From contig NC_044977.1 of the NCBI RefSeq assembly GCF_008728515.1, forward strand, positions 165,401,139-165,465,138: a DNA stretch of 64,000 nt, given 5' to 3'. The stretch comes from Papio anubis (lineage: Eukaryota > Chordata > Mammalia > Primates > Cercopithecidae). The notes under the pieces are model-generated. The model was given only the letters and a program-made list of their open reading frames with translations, did no database searches and was not told the origin of the DNA. The position numbers were made by a program, and so were the translations under genes. Positions within the stretch are counted from its first letter, which is position 1, and the number at the start of each line of letters is the position of its first letter. Below are positions 48,070 to 60,515 of this stretch, in pieces.

Positions 48070-49249
48070 TTCAGGCTGAGAGCTAAAACAGCCAGAGCCA
48101 TATAACTTGACCCCCTGTTTGGGTATACATTCTTGACAATGTTCACTATATCCAGCAATATTTACCTAGACATTGTTATTAAGGAATATTCCCAGTTTGG
48201 GGATTACAGCTGTCATGATACTGTCATGGATGATTAACAGTATCACTGAGGACAGGCTAGAGACCTACAGAAAGGTCTATAGGTAAGGTTTCTTTGGCCT
48301 CCTGGCATTTTCTGTGGAAACATTCTGGGGAATGGTAGAAAATACTGTGGGTTTGTACTTCAACGGGTGGTGTGGCTAGTGTAGAGCTTTTTCCTTTTTT
48401 TGCCGAGTTTTTACATGGGGTTATTGAGGTAGTGACTTTGCCAGTGAGAAAAAAACAGACTATTTGGTACCAAGAGCATAGGTGCCAATTATTTGGAGAA
48501 GTGACTGGGAATAACTCGGTGTCCTGAATGGGAAATACAGAGTTCCCAGTTTGGGGGGATTTTGAGTCTAGTTTCTGCTCCATGCTTCAGTAAAAATAAG
48601 CTTTGCATCCCAACTAGCTTGTTTTCATACAGTAGGAAAAAATGTCCAGGAGTCACTATGTGTCAATCCTGCTTACCTCCCCAGTGAGCCTCCCCAAAAT
48701 TTCATGATGCTTTACATATATATTTACATATATATATGTATTTGACACTTTGTGTGGGGGAACAATTTGACTCTTGGATAATATAGAAGCTTCAAAGGCA
48801 AATGTCTACTGAAATGTTCACATAGTTGCTTCAGTCTTTTAATATTATATAGCAATTCAGTTTTATTTGATCTACTTCAAAAATACATCTTCGCATTCAT
48901 GAGAAAAACTACATACAAACATAATTAGGAGACTGCTCCCCAATTTGGAGAATGAAAATTTTGCCCAAGTATTAATTTCTCAAAGCAGACATTCATGTTA
49001 AGAATGCTTATGCAATGTGGGAGGTAAGCTGAACAAATGTTAACTAGAAAGCTGCTAAAATGACTGATTGCATTGATGAAAACTTCAGAACTTATAAATG
49101 GTGCTCATGAGTACACTGGTTTGTGCTGTAGTTTTTTCATGTGTTCCTTTCCTCTTCTAGACTATCAGCTCTGTGAAAACAGATGTCATGTCTGATTCAT
49201 TTTTGATCCCAGTAATTTAGGCTAAGGTGTGAGGAGCTAACTGAGTGGC
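48070..49249. other. Intronic, no recognised feature
   Basis: Short (TA)n patch at 48715-48740. A 108-codon minus-strand open frame at 48257-48583 has no recognised similarity. Confidence 0.45.
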
Positions 49250-49525
49250 ATTAAAAGATTCAGAAGTCTTGTGGCTATTTGTAATAAACTATGAGAATGC
49301 AAAAGCATAAGAATGATACAATGGCCTTTGGGGACTTGGAGGAAAGGGTGGGAAGAGAGTGAGGGATGAAAGACTACAAATTGGGTACAGTGTATACTGC
49401 TCAGGTGATGGGTGCACCAAAATCTCACAAATCGCCACTAAAGAACTTATTCATGTAACCAGACACCACCAGTTCTCCCAAAACCTATGAAAATTAAATA
49501 TATATTTTTTCTTAAAAAAAAGACA
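49250..49525 (+). mobile_element. LINE-1 3' UTR fragment (L1PB/L1MA type)
   Basis: GATACAATGGCCTTTGGGGAC, AGACTACAAATTGGGTACAGTG, GGTGATGGGTGCACCAAAATC and ACTAAAGAACTTATTCATGTAACC are the 3' UTR end, followed by an A-rich tail. Heavily 5' truncated. Confidence 0.88.
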
Positions 49526-51629
49526 TGAAAAGGAACAACTTCTACTAACTACAAATGAAGAAAAGTAGTGAGTCTATTTTAAAAATTAGAAATGGAATAT
49601 TCCAATTATACAGATACAAAATATATTATTTATTAATTCCATCTTAGTGCAAAGGTGGAAAAACATACATATCCAGATGGAATATGAAAGCAAACACATG
49701 AGACTACAGCATGAGATAGACACTTGAGAGTATCAAACTCTCAATAAAATGGTTCAGAATAATGTAAACATTAAGAAATGTACTCAACAGCATGGAAAAA
49801 AAATACTGAGATACCCAGATAGAAGGGAAGAATAGGGTAAAGTTCTTACCACATTGGAGCACAGTTTTGAGAAGCAGCCATTAAAATGGCTGAGAATCCT
49901 GACATGATTTTTTAAGCACATGTTCCCTCACATGGTTAGGCTGCTATAATATGAGCTTAAGGAAGTAGTTAAATGATAAAGCCCAAATGGTACTACAACT
50001 GTATTTCATCTTACAATAGGATTCAGCAATACCTAGATGATACATTGATGACAACATAAGTTATTTAACAGCTTGTTGAGTACAGAAAATTAAGCTATGC
50101 CATTAGATGATGACTTCCTGAATAGATAGTTCAGCTTTTAATTGTAAGAGGGATTGATTGGCCAAATTGAAGCTTCAGTGAAATGTATTCCTATTAGTGT
50201 TCTGTCACTGCATTCTGTAAAGGAATATGACTTCAGATAAGCTCAAACCTGAGTCTACTGAGGGTATGGCACACCTGGAAAATTGATTTTCAATTTTCTA
50301 ATTTACCTACAAACCTCTCAGAAGTATGCTGGCTACTGGTGAGAGGAAAAGGGCTGGAAGGTATCTACAACTTCACACATAACCAAAAACAGAAAATTGG
50401 CGAAGTGGTGAAAGGAGTTTCTCAAAGCCTCTCTTCAATCAAGTGATTTCATTGGCAGCAATGGGCCAATATGACAACTTGAAAGCCACAGATGCTTATC
50501 AAGCTCTCCAGAAGCACTGCTGGCTAGCTATTTTATTCTGTGTAACAATTTCTAGATTTGTAGATAGGAGTTTTATTAATCACCTATGTTTAAAAAAAGT
50601 GTGGCGTGTCTTTTGCTGGTATTTTTTGGTGTCTCTCCATGGTGACTATCACTCTTGTGCAATTGTACATCGCCATTAGAGTCAAAAGATAAAGTTTTAA
50701 TAGGTGAGAATAATAAATAATAGTACTGAGAAGAAAAATACAGTGAATTTGATTAGCTAAACAGGGATGGCAAAAAAGAGCTACTAGATTACCTAATGTC
50801 ATGTAAATGGTAATGACTACCTAGAATTTTCATTGAAAACCTTTCTAAGGTAACATCTTATCTCATAGGAGAAAGGTGTTATGATCAGTTATTGAAGGCT
50901 GCCAGGTCACGGTGATGGAAGAATAGAAGGTAATAGTCACAAGCAAAGCAGATATTTGCCATACCTGCAGTTAAGGAAAGCAGTGTCATTCTTATAACAA
51001 GTATAATGTTGGAGACCTCAAACCTTCTCTTGTGGGGTTAACTCATAAATACAAAATAGTATATCTTTCATATAGTTTTGAAATGAAAATAATCCATCCA
51101 CTGTGGGTTACAGTTGAGTTATCAAAACTCTGTAATTACAAAGAAATCAATTGTGAAAGTAAAAATCATGTGATGAGCTGGGGGTGCAGAAAAGACATAC
51201 TGATACAGAATTCTTAAAGTTGCTGCATAAAATAAAAATTTTACAGTGTGGCTGTGCTCATGGTAAAGTAAGAGAAACAGATTTGAGGGGGAAAAAGTTA
51301 TAAATAAGAGGGGTGCTTTGGAGTTGGTGAAGAAGAGACAGAGCCTAGTTTTTGAGCAGAGTGGAAGGTCAAATTGGAGACACCAGCATAAATCTGGGAC
51401 AACTGAAAGGTGACACTGACAGTGTCACTTGGCGTAGGGATGTAGGGCTGTCCCAAAAGACACTTGCTTATTTAAACTCTGGTTCTGGGTAGTGCATGGA
51501 AAATAAAAAGAAAAATTTCCTTAAGAATTTCTAATTGCAATCTCACGGTTTTTTAAGTTTGGGACTTGAATTCGTAATACATGTGGAATATGGAGTAATC
51601 CTAGCTGAAAATTTTATTTAAAGTGATTC
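49526..51629. other. Intronic, no recognised feature
   Basis: About 2.1 kb without an identifiable repeat. Open frames up to 78 codons (50443-50679) show no known domain. Confidence 0.45.
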
Positions 51630-51800
51630 TGACCAGACACAGTGGCTGATGTGCTCCTCAAAATTTCCATTCTAAATCAGGAAGAGTGGCTCCTGCCTGT
51701 AATCCCAGCCACCCAGGAGGGTGAGGTGGGAGGATTGCTTGAGTCCAGAAGTTTGAGTACAGATTGGGCAACATAGTGAGACCCCCATCTCCGAAAAAAA
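51630..51800 (+). mobile_element. Alu left monomer (FLAM/AluJ-like) with a 44-bp insert
   Basis: GACCAGACACAGTGGCT is followed by foreign sequence and resumes as CCTGCCTGTAATCCCAGCC, then runs to CAACATAGTGAGACCCCCATCTCC and an A-rich tail. The insert is bounded by AGTGGCT at 51641-51647 and again at 51685-51691. Confidence 0.8.
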
Positions 51801-51900
51801 GAAAACAACAGCAACAAAAAATGTTTCTTCTTTTTCATTTAACAAGGAAATATAATTTTCATTTCCAAATTAGAGATGATTATTCACATTTTTAAATCTC

Positions 51901-52003
51901 TACAACAAACCCCCATGACACAGTTTACGTATGTAACATACCTGCACTTGTATCCCTGAACTTAAAAAAAATTAAAACAAATAAAAATAAAAAATAAAAA
52001 AGT
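51901..52003 (+). mobile_element. Very short LINE-1 3' end (L1PA-like)
   Basis: CAACAAACCCCCATGACACAG, TATGTAACATACCTGCAC and TGTATCCCTGAACTTAAAA with an A-rich tail: the last 70 or so bases of the L1 3' UTR. Confidence 0.8.
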
Positions 52004-52244
52004 TTTAATGTGACTATGTATGTCAAAGTATAATTTTCTATTCCAGTATTTTCCAAAGAGTAGGTAGAAGTCATGAATATTGCTGGTGGTATACCAGTAG
52101 TGATTTTGGATGACACATCAATAACTTTATATATAAAAACCTATTTTAATATGCATTAGAAAGCATCATCAGTGCATGAATATTAGTAAAATGATCTAAA
52201 TAAAATAAAGAAGTGATTTGGAAGTACATATAACAGAAAATATG

Positions 52245-52555
52245 GGTCAGGCATGGTAGCTTATGCCTGTAATCCCAGCCCTTTGGGTGGCTGAGGCAGG
52301 TGGATCACCTGAGGTCAGGAGATCGAGACCAGCCTGGCCAACATGGCAAAACTCCATCTCTACCGAAAATACAAAAATTAGTCGGGCATGGTAGCATGCG
52401 CCTGTAGTCCCAGCTCCTCGGGAGGCTGAGGCAGGAGAATCGCTTGAACCTGGGAGGCAGAGGTTGCAGTGAGCCAAGATTGCACCACTGCACTCCAGCC
52501 TGGGTGACAGAGCAAGACTCTGTCTCAAAAAACAACAAAGAAAAAAGAAAAGAAA
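52245..52555 (+). mobile_element. Full-length AluS
   Basis: GGTCAGGCATGGTAGCTTATGCCTG, right monomer GAATCGCTTGAACCTGGGAGG, tail of AAAAG units. Perfect 10-bp target duplication AGAAAATATG at 52235-52244 and 52556-52565. Confidence 0.95.
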
Positions 52556-52565
52556 AGAAAATATG

Positions 52566-53249
52566 AACAGGTGTTATATAAGTATGGCAAAATAAAGAAG
52601 CTAGTATTTGAATGACTAATTTGGGACACATTTGTCAATTATAGGAAGACTCACCATGGGGCAAGTTGATGAATACCGAAAGAAGACAGAGAAACATAGT
52701 TAACTTCAAAAGCATTAGAACTCTGTCTAGCTGTTGATCTGTTTACCTATAACTCAGTGGGGCATATATAAGCTCCTGCTTTGGAGTATTTTTATCATAT
52801 AGTTGTGCTTGATCTCTGTAGTTTAGGAAAAAAAAAATAAGCTTAAGGAAACGTAGACCCCTAGGTGCTCAATATTTAGAAATTTAATTTTCAAGGTACT
52901 TAAGAGTGGAGATTACATAACATTTTACACTTTCTAATAAGTAAGTTATATATCTCAATGATTCCTTTGTGAGAGCCCTGGGGAAACATTTAGGTCAGGA
53001 TATGACTTTTGGTTGATGGTTTTAAAATTTATAGGCATTTAGATGTTATATCCAACCACGTTTTCTTCTTTTCAATTGACAGCTAGAAATTTTATATTTG
53101 TTAAGTAATATTAATTTTTAAAATATTAAATTTTTAACTCCTTTTAGCTTTATTTCATTATTTTTTACCTTTTGCCTAAATCCTTTTTCTTATTTTTTAA
53201 AGCCTTTATAATATATTTTTTAAGCTACCTGAAATGCTTTAGGGATAAA
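52566..53249. other. Intronic, no recognised feature
   Basis: AT-rich, nothing assignable. Confidence 0.45.
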
Positions 53250-53465
53250 AATAATATCTAACATTTATTGAGTGCTTACAAGATATTCTTCTAAATATTT
53301 TCTATATATTTATTAATATAATCCTCTCAATAACCCTGTGATAAGAGCAATATTATTATCAGTATTTCCCAAGGTTAAGTAACACTCCCAAGGTCACAAA
53401 GCTAAAAAGTGACAAAGCTAGGACTTGAACCCAAGCCCTATTAAGCCTGAGTCTCATCTCCTACA
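53250..53465 (-). mobile_element. MIR, nearly full length
   Basis: ATCTAACATTTATTGAGTGCTTAC, AACCCTGTGATAAGAGCAATATTATTATC, GGTTAAGTAACACTCCCAAGGTCACAAAGC and GGACTTGAACCCAAGCCC in antisense order. Confidence 0.92.
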
Positions 53466-53589
53466 ATCTTTACCCTATAAGGTCTCTATATCACAGTGTA
53501 AAATAATATATATGTAATATCAGGTTGCAATTAAAAATAAAAATAGTGACAATTTGTATCCATTTTTAAAATGTTACGTGGTCATTTAT

Positions 53590-53730
53590 GTAAAATTAGG
53601 GAAATATAAAGAAAATACAAATATATATTTTATATTTATAAAATAAATATATAGTATTTATTTACATGAATATAAATATATATAATTTTGTATTTACATA
53701 AATGTAAAATTAGAAATATAAAGAAAAATT
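53590..53730. repeat. AT-rich low-complexity block
   Basis: Repeated AAATATAAA, TATATATTTTATATTTATA and TTTACATGAATATAAATATAT words. The phrase GTAAAATTAGGGAAATATAAAGAAAA (53590) recurs in similar form at 53703. Confidence 0.85.
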
Positions 53731-53812
53731 AAAGAACTAAGGAAATCCATCATTAATAGGCTTATTAAAGGAAAACCATCTTTCACATAATTTTTTCTTT
53801 CCAAAAAAGAAA

Positions 53813-54662
53813 ATATTGTGTCTCTACTCATAGAACACTTCTAACACCAAATGTGTGTTTTTTCCACGTCAAGCAATTCTCCAGTTCTCTGTGGACACCA
53901 AGTGAGTGTCCAATAATTTAATTCAATTCTGACACTAACTACCTGAAGTTAGTGAAGACCCCACAGGTTGAGGGCTTAGTCCCATAAAACTGTGCCTACC
54001 TCAGATGCCACCCACGAGTAGCAAGTCTCAGGTTACACATCCTTCTGTTCAGCTTGGCTGCAAATGGGGTTACTACAACTACTCCAACCCCCCTCTGCAG
54101 GTTTGATAATTTGCTATAGCTACTCGGAGAACTCAGGGGCACATTTTATTTACATTTACTAGTTTATTATAAAAGATACTGTAAAGGATGCAAATGAACA
54201 GACAAATTAAAAGGTCCAGAAGGGTCCTGAGCACAGGAGCTTCTGTCACTGTGAACAAGGTGCACTAGACTTGTGGCACATGGATATGTTCAGCAACCCA
54301 GAAGGTCTCCAAACCCTCGCATTTACAGTTTTGATAGAGGTTCCATTATGTAACTATGATTGATTAAAACATCAGCCATTGGTGATTAACTCAGTCTCCA
54401 ATCCCTCTTCTTTTGGGGGTGTAGGACTGAAGGTTCCAACCGTCCAATCAGGTAATGGTTCCTCTGGAAGCCAGCTTCCATTTTTCAGGAGTCACCTCAT
54501 TAGCATAAATATAAATATGGTTGAAAGAGGCTTATTATGAATAACAAAAGATACTCCTCTCACTCCATCCCTTTGGAAATTCCAAAAATACTAGGAACCT
54601 CTATGCCAGGAACCAGAGAGGAAGACCAATTATGTATTTTGTATTAAAATATCACACATCCA
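53813..54662 (-). mobile_element. MLT2-type (ERVL) LTR, antisense
   Basis: CACGTCAAGCAATTCTCCAG, GTGGACACCAAGTGAGTGTCCAATAATTTAATTC, GAGGACTTAG-type middle blocks, then CCTTTGGAAATTCCAAAAATACTAGGAACC, TGCCAGGAACCAGAGAGGAAGACC and ATATCACACATC at the 5' side. No internal retroviral gene is present. Confidence 0.72.
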
Positions 54663-57023
54663 TTATTTTTTCTTTGTAAATTTTAGTAAATTTTAAGGCA
54701 ATAAACCAATTCTGTAATAATCTTAGCTTCTAGGAAATTCTTATTTAAAGCTTTATTTCTTCATGTTTAAATTTAAGACCATTTCATCATGCTTGAATTC
54801 TTTGTGAAGAAAACATTAAACGTCCTACTATCAATAAGGTACTTTCCCTCACCAATCGTCTCATTAGATTTTCTCAGAAAAAGCACTTAGGAAGGTGTAA
54901 AAGAGTGAATATTTCTTCACATCATTTAGAGACATTCTTCTCTTCTGAATAAACTACAGGCTTTTCTGCTTCCTACATAGACTCTCTTCATCCCCAACCC
55001 TTTAACATATTTGTTATTTTCCTTTTAGCCCTCTTGAAGTTCATTCTATTCCTCTTGAGTCTAGAACAGTACATGCTAATGCATATTACGTCTCGTCACT
55101 ACTGAGTTTAATCAAAGAATAGCTTTTAAGTGTCTCTATTTTATGTATTCTACCCCATCAGAATGACTCTTAAAAATAATTATGACTGTCATTCAAGTCA
55201 TGAGCCACTATAATCCTTGGGATACTGTCCACTTTACGGTTTATAGTCAGTCTTTTGTATCATCTTATGATTGCAAAACCTGTAGTAACTCCATCCATAC
55301 CGAACCTCAGTCTGATAGCTTCTGACCACTTACTTCCTCAAGAATATATCAAATTTCAAGATATACAACCACCCTTCTACTCACTTTTCTTTCTTGGATT
55401 AGTTAGTGCAATAAGAAAGCTTTAATGATGAATATTTCTATTTACTATACGATATGGCCTGCAAATAAAAATGTCAGTTTTAAATGCAGGGTGAAGTTTG
55501 GAAACTGGCAGATTAAATGCATGGATTTCCAAAACATCACTAAAATAACAATGAGGACATTTTTAAAAAGACATAAACCCACAGGTTAAAAATAATAGAA
55601 AAGAGAGAACAAAATTTTAGAAGCTGAAAAGCAAACAGATGAGTGTGAATTGACTTAATAGATCTGAGAAACCTAAATCCTAACCAGCAGTGGAAAGAGC
55701 TAACAAGCAACGCAATTTTCACTGTAGGTCCCTCCAAAAGTTCACAAATTGGTACCTTTGGAAGTGGTTATGACAGTAAGACTAAAACCAGAAAGATAAA
55801 TTGAAAGTATGTTTAAGGAGTGTCTATATTTATAGATTTAACCCCCTGATATGTGCATTGAGACTATCCTTCCAAAGCTGTCACGTTCCCAAAGCATCAT
55901 GTGGTGAAGGAGGAAAGCAGTGCTAAGCAGAAGTCATTGGGTTCTGATATAGTCACAAAAAAAGCCTCCCTGCCAGGATGACCTTTCAGAAAACTCTTGA
56001 GATAAGTGAAGGACCCGGAAATTTGTAAACAGTCACACTGAACAATCATTGTAGGCAAGCTGACCTTACAAATGGTGCATGATCATGGGCAAGGTGATCC
56101 TGTTCAACCAAGGGCACTCCCAAGAGCTGGGGAAATAGACCCTTGATTTTGAGGGTGGATACAGGGGGATTGCAAACTATCCAATACATCATTTTTTTTG
56201 CAGAAAAGTTGAGGCCTATTCTTTTGTGAAGGTAAAATAGAGTCTCTGGACTGAAGAAAATCAGACAGTACTAAAAAAGGAGAAAATAAGCAAAAGTTTA
56301 TATCCCAAATGTTAAGACCCCCAGTCCTCTTCCTCAACTTGGCTCCTATAATTCTAGCAGCGAAGAAGTCTATACCCTCTCAATAAGACTTTGGAAGAAG
56401 ATTTTCAAAATAACCTGGACAGCCCATGAGGAAAATTTTCAATATACTGACATCAAACCTTGTCCATCCATATCACTCTATAGCAAAGAACAAATTCGAC
56501 ACATTCCACACATGTGCTCAGACTTTCTATTCAGATTTATCTTGCTTCAGTCTTAAATATGAGCAGACACAAAAAACTGCCAAGACTTCTACAGGGAGCT
56601 TCTTATGGAAAAGGAATAAAATCAGAATAAACAAAGAGAAAAAAATTCCATTAAATAAAAAGAAACTAACAAAAAATAACAAAGCTAAATATTTAATATC
56701 TTATAAATATTTAATACCTTATAATATCTTATAAATATCTTATAAATGAATAAGAATAAATATGATATTCATGAAATAAATATAGGATATAATGAAGTAA
56801 AGAAGCATACAAACTATAAAATTTAAAGAAAAACTTGTGAAGATTAAAAGATAATGACAGAATTTTTTAGCAGTTGAGAGATTAGAAAATTAAGTTGAGG
56901 AATCTTTCAGAAATTAGAGCAAAGTGACAAATACGTGAAAAATAAAAAGAAATAATTAGAAATTTAGAGGACTATCAAGGACTATACTGCCCTAGAATTT
57001 TCAGTGATGACAGAGATGCTCTG
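54663..57023. other. Intronic, no confident feature
   Basis: About 2.4 kb with nothing firmly assigned. 56692-56748 carries tandem ATATCTTATAAAT-like units. A 102-codon open frame (56426-56734) runs into that repeat and is not a gene. Confidence 0.4.
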
Positions 57024-57195
57024 TGTTTGTGCTGTCCAATACAGTAACCACTAGCTACATGTGGCTATTGAGCACTTGAAATGTGGCTAGGGTTACTAAG
57101 ACAGTTAGTTTTAAAAATTTATTTTATATCTATCAATTTAAAAGCAAATGTGAAAAGCCACGTGTTGCTAGCTGCTACTGTATTGGAAAGCATAG
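57024..57195. mobile_element. hAT-Charlie-type MITE with inverted ends
   Basis: GCTGTCCAATACAGTAACCACTAGC at the left and its decayed complement, GTTGCTAGCTGCTACTGTATTGG, at the right. Internal CACATGTGG-type word GCTACATGTGGCTATTGAGCACTTGAAATG. Confidence 0.8.
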
Positions 57196-57219
57196 ATCTA
57201 GGAGGCTGAGGAACTAAAT

Positions 57220-57710
57220 TCAAAAGAGTACCAAAAATAAAGAAAAATAGAGAGAATGAAACTGGTTGGAAAGGAGGAGTCCATTATGCCAGCTAAGTTC
57301 CCAGATCTAAAAAACATGAGTTTCCAGACTTAAGCTTCATGACACTGTTAACTGCAATCAAAAAGACAATTATTTTGACTGCCAGAAAAAGGGAAGGAAA
57401 AAAAAACAGTATTATACAAAGGATCAAGAGCCAGAATGACTTTGGACTTCTCAAGAGGAATACTGGGAGCTAGAAGACAGTAGAGCAATGTCTTAAAAGT
57501 TCTAAATGAGTATGATTTCCAATCCAGAATCTATATCCAGCATAATTGGCAATAAAGTCAAAGGCAGAAAAAATACATTTTCAAACATGAAATGTCTCTA
57601 AAATGTATCTCCCTTTCATGTACCTTGTCTTAGCTATCTACTAGAAGATGTGGTGCATCAAAAGAAGGCAATAAGCTGAGAAAATGTGAACATGAGATTA
57701 AGGAAATGAA
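57220..57710 (+). mobile_element. Old L1M fragment (L1ME-like)
   Basis: CAAGAGCCAGAATGACTTTGGACTTCTC, ACTGGGAGCTAGAAGACAGTAGAGCAATG, TCCAATCCAGAATCTATATCCAGC, TACATTTTCAAACATG and CTACTAGAAGATGTGGTGCATC follow an L1ME consensus. The element may continue to about 58440. Confidence 0.65.
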
Positions 57711-58440
57711 GACAGAATTCAAGACAGTACTATATGGTGCTGCTGGAATGATGACCAAGGGTCAGCTGAGGGTGAGAGCTACGAACTAGGTTCATCAGCC
57801 ATCCTGCCCAGAGCAGGCAGAGGCTCTGGGAGTTTTCAAAATTAGTTAATATTCTACTTGATGTATCAAAACCTATTGAGAGAAAATTCACACACAATTG
57901 GGGAAGACTTTGGATTTTTATTAGTAATAATAAAAAACATATTAGAGTAGTATTAGTAGCAATAAGCATATAGAAAACAAAGCAAACAAAAAAAAATCCA
58001 GATAATTGTTAACTTCAAAGAAAACAAAAGCTTGTGTAGAAAACAAATATTTATCAGACACCAATGGCTCAGTTGTCACAATATGGTAAACACCGAATAT
58101 TGATTTAAGCAAAGTAACAATCTTACCTTGCTGCAAAATGAAGCAATGGAAAGAGGGTATGTGTGGTTAGGGGATGGGATATAAGTGAGCTAAAGTCTCA
58201 TTTGTTATATGGGAAACTAATTGGTAATGCCTTGAAAACCAAACAATAAAAAATAAAAAATGGCAACATAGGTATGCTAGTTGTAAGAAAGTGATTACTA
58301 AAAATAAATGGACAAAACGCTGGAAAAGTTTTGTTTCTGGTGTGAAAGAAATGGGAGGAGAGGATCTGGGAACTTCTGGTTTTCCATGAACGATTGGACA
58401 AGTTATGCCACATGTCTGTATAACTTTTATTTATCAAAGA

Positions 58441-59169
58441 AAAATGTTCAGGTCAAATGAATAGCACCAGTTGCATTCAGAATTCACCACAGTTAGGATG
58501 GCTATTATCAAACTTGTCCTAATGTTAGTGAGTGATAATACATTCCCTAAAATCTTATAAAAACATAAACTAAACTAAATACAAATTATACGTCTCCTTT
58601 CTATCAGGTACTTAAATTGATGAGGTAGCCCTTCATCATATTAGGAAAAAAAACCTATTACTCAAAAGGGAAAATAACATTTAAAGTAGACTTCATATAA
58701 GGAAAACAAATGAGTGAAGAGGGTCAATGGTCTTTGCAGGACCAGTTCTCTGCAGAGAAAGAGTCAATGTTCAATTCTTATTGCATGCCAGGCAATATGC
58801 TGGTTGATCTCATCAGTGATCTCTCACTAAAGCCTGACCTAAGGTCCTACAGCTAGGGAGTACTTAAGTTCCATCTGAAGCTGACTCAAAAGACAAAGGA
58901 AACAATTCTTTCTAAAGAACGAGCAAAATCAGGGCTGGCACAGAGGCAAATTGTTGGAGAGAACACAGGAGCAGGAGCTCCAGAGCCAGAATTATTGTTC
59001 CATCTTCCTTGCCAATAAAATGAAGCAATATGCAAAATGTGAATATGTGGCTCATTTGATTCCTTTCACCTATCAGGAAATGTGATATCATATCAAGGAT
59101 TAAATAGTATAGATTTATATCATTTAATTATCAACAAAAGATCCATTTTCTAAGTCTTCTCTGGATACA
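58441..59169. other. Intronic, with a short L1-like word
   Basis: 58490-58512 matches an L1 ORF2-end sequence also present at 59657-59679 (23 identical bases). 58770-58880 is vaguely MIR-like. Confidence 0.45.
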
Positions 59170-60515
59170 CACAGACACATAAACCCCAAATAGCCAAAGC
59201 AACGCTGAGCAAAAAGAAGAAAGCTGGCAGTATTACACTAGCAGACCTCAAAGTATACTACAAAGCTGTAGTAACCACAACAGCATGGTACTGGCATAAA
59301 AAGAGACACATAGACCAATAGAACAGAATAGAGAATCCAGAAACGAATCCACCTATCCACAGCCATCTGATTTTTGACAAAAGTGCCAAGAATACTCACT
59401 GAGGAGTTCCTTCAGTAAAGGATGCTACTCATGTAACAGGGGATTAATATATAGAATATGCAAGAAACTCAAACATCTCAACAGCAAAACGAAAGAAAAA
59501 CAAAGCAATCTAATTTATAAATGGGCAAATGATTTCAACAGACATTTTTCAAAAGAAAACAAACCAATGGCCAAATATATATATATGAAAAATGTTCAGC
59601 ATCACTAATCATCAGGGAAATGCAAATCAAAACCACAGTGAGAGATCATTTCACTCCAGTTAGGATGGCTATTATCAAAAACACAAAAATACTGTAACAA
59701 ATGCTGGCAAAGCTGTGGAGAAAAGGGAACTCTTATACACTGTTGAGGGGAAGGTAAACTAGTACAGCCACTATGAAGGACAGTATGGAAATTCTTCAAA
59801 AATCTGCAAAGAGAACTACCTTATAATCCAGCAATCCTACTGCTGGGAATTTATCCAAAGGTAAGGAAATCATTACATCAAAGAGACATCTGCACCCCCA
59901 TGTTTATTGCCATAGTATTTACAGTAGGCAACATATGGAATCAACTTAGATGTCTAAAAACAGATGCATGAATAAAGAAAATGTGGTACATATACATAAT
60001 GAAGTAGTATTCAGCCATTAAAAAGAAAGATATCCTGTCATTCATAGCAATATGGTTGGAACCGAAGGACATTATGTTAAGTGAAATAAGCCAGGAATAT
60101 AAAGTTAAACACTGTGTTCTCACTCATCTGTGGAAGCTTAAAAAAGTTGATCTGACAAAAGTAAAAAGTAGAACAGAATATACTAGATGTTGGTAAGGGT
60201 AGGTGAAAGGGAGGAACAGGAAGAGATTTGCCAAAGAATACAAAATTTTAACTGGGTAAGAGGAATAAGTTCTAGTGTTCTGTACCACTGTAGGGTGACT
60301 ATAGTTAACAATAATATATTTTGTGATTTTAAATAGCTAGAAAGACGATATGGAATGTTCCAAACACAGAAAAATGATAAATGTGTAAGATGATGAATAT
60401 GCTACTCTGATCTGATTGCTGTATGTTATATGTATTGAAACAGCACTGTGTACTCTATGAATATGTACAATTATTGTCAATTTAAATAAATTAAATTTTA
60501 AAGAATTGCTACTTA
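59170..60515 (+). mobile_element. LINE-1 3' end (L1MA age) with internal deletion
   Basis: ORF2-end landmarks CAAAGCTGTAGTAACCACAACAGCATGGTACTGGC, GACATTTTTCAAAAGAAAAC, CATCAGGGAAATGCAAATCAAAACC, ATCCAGCAATCCTACTGCTGGG and AAGTGAAATAAGCCAGG. The 3' UTR has AGGGTGACTATAGTTAACAATAATATATT, then a terminal A-rich end. Around 59395-59440 several hundred bases of the L1 are missing. All frames are broken. Confidence 0.92.
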
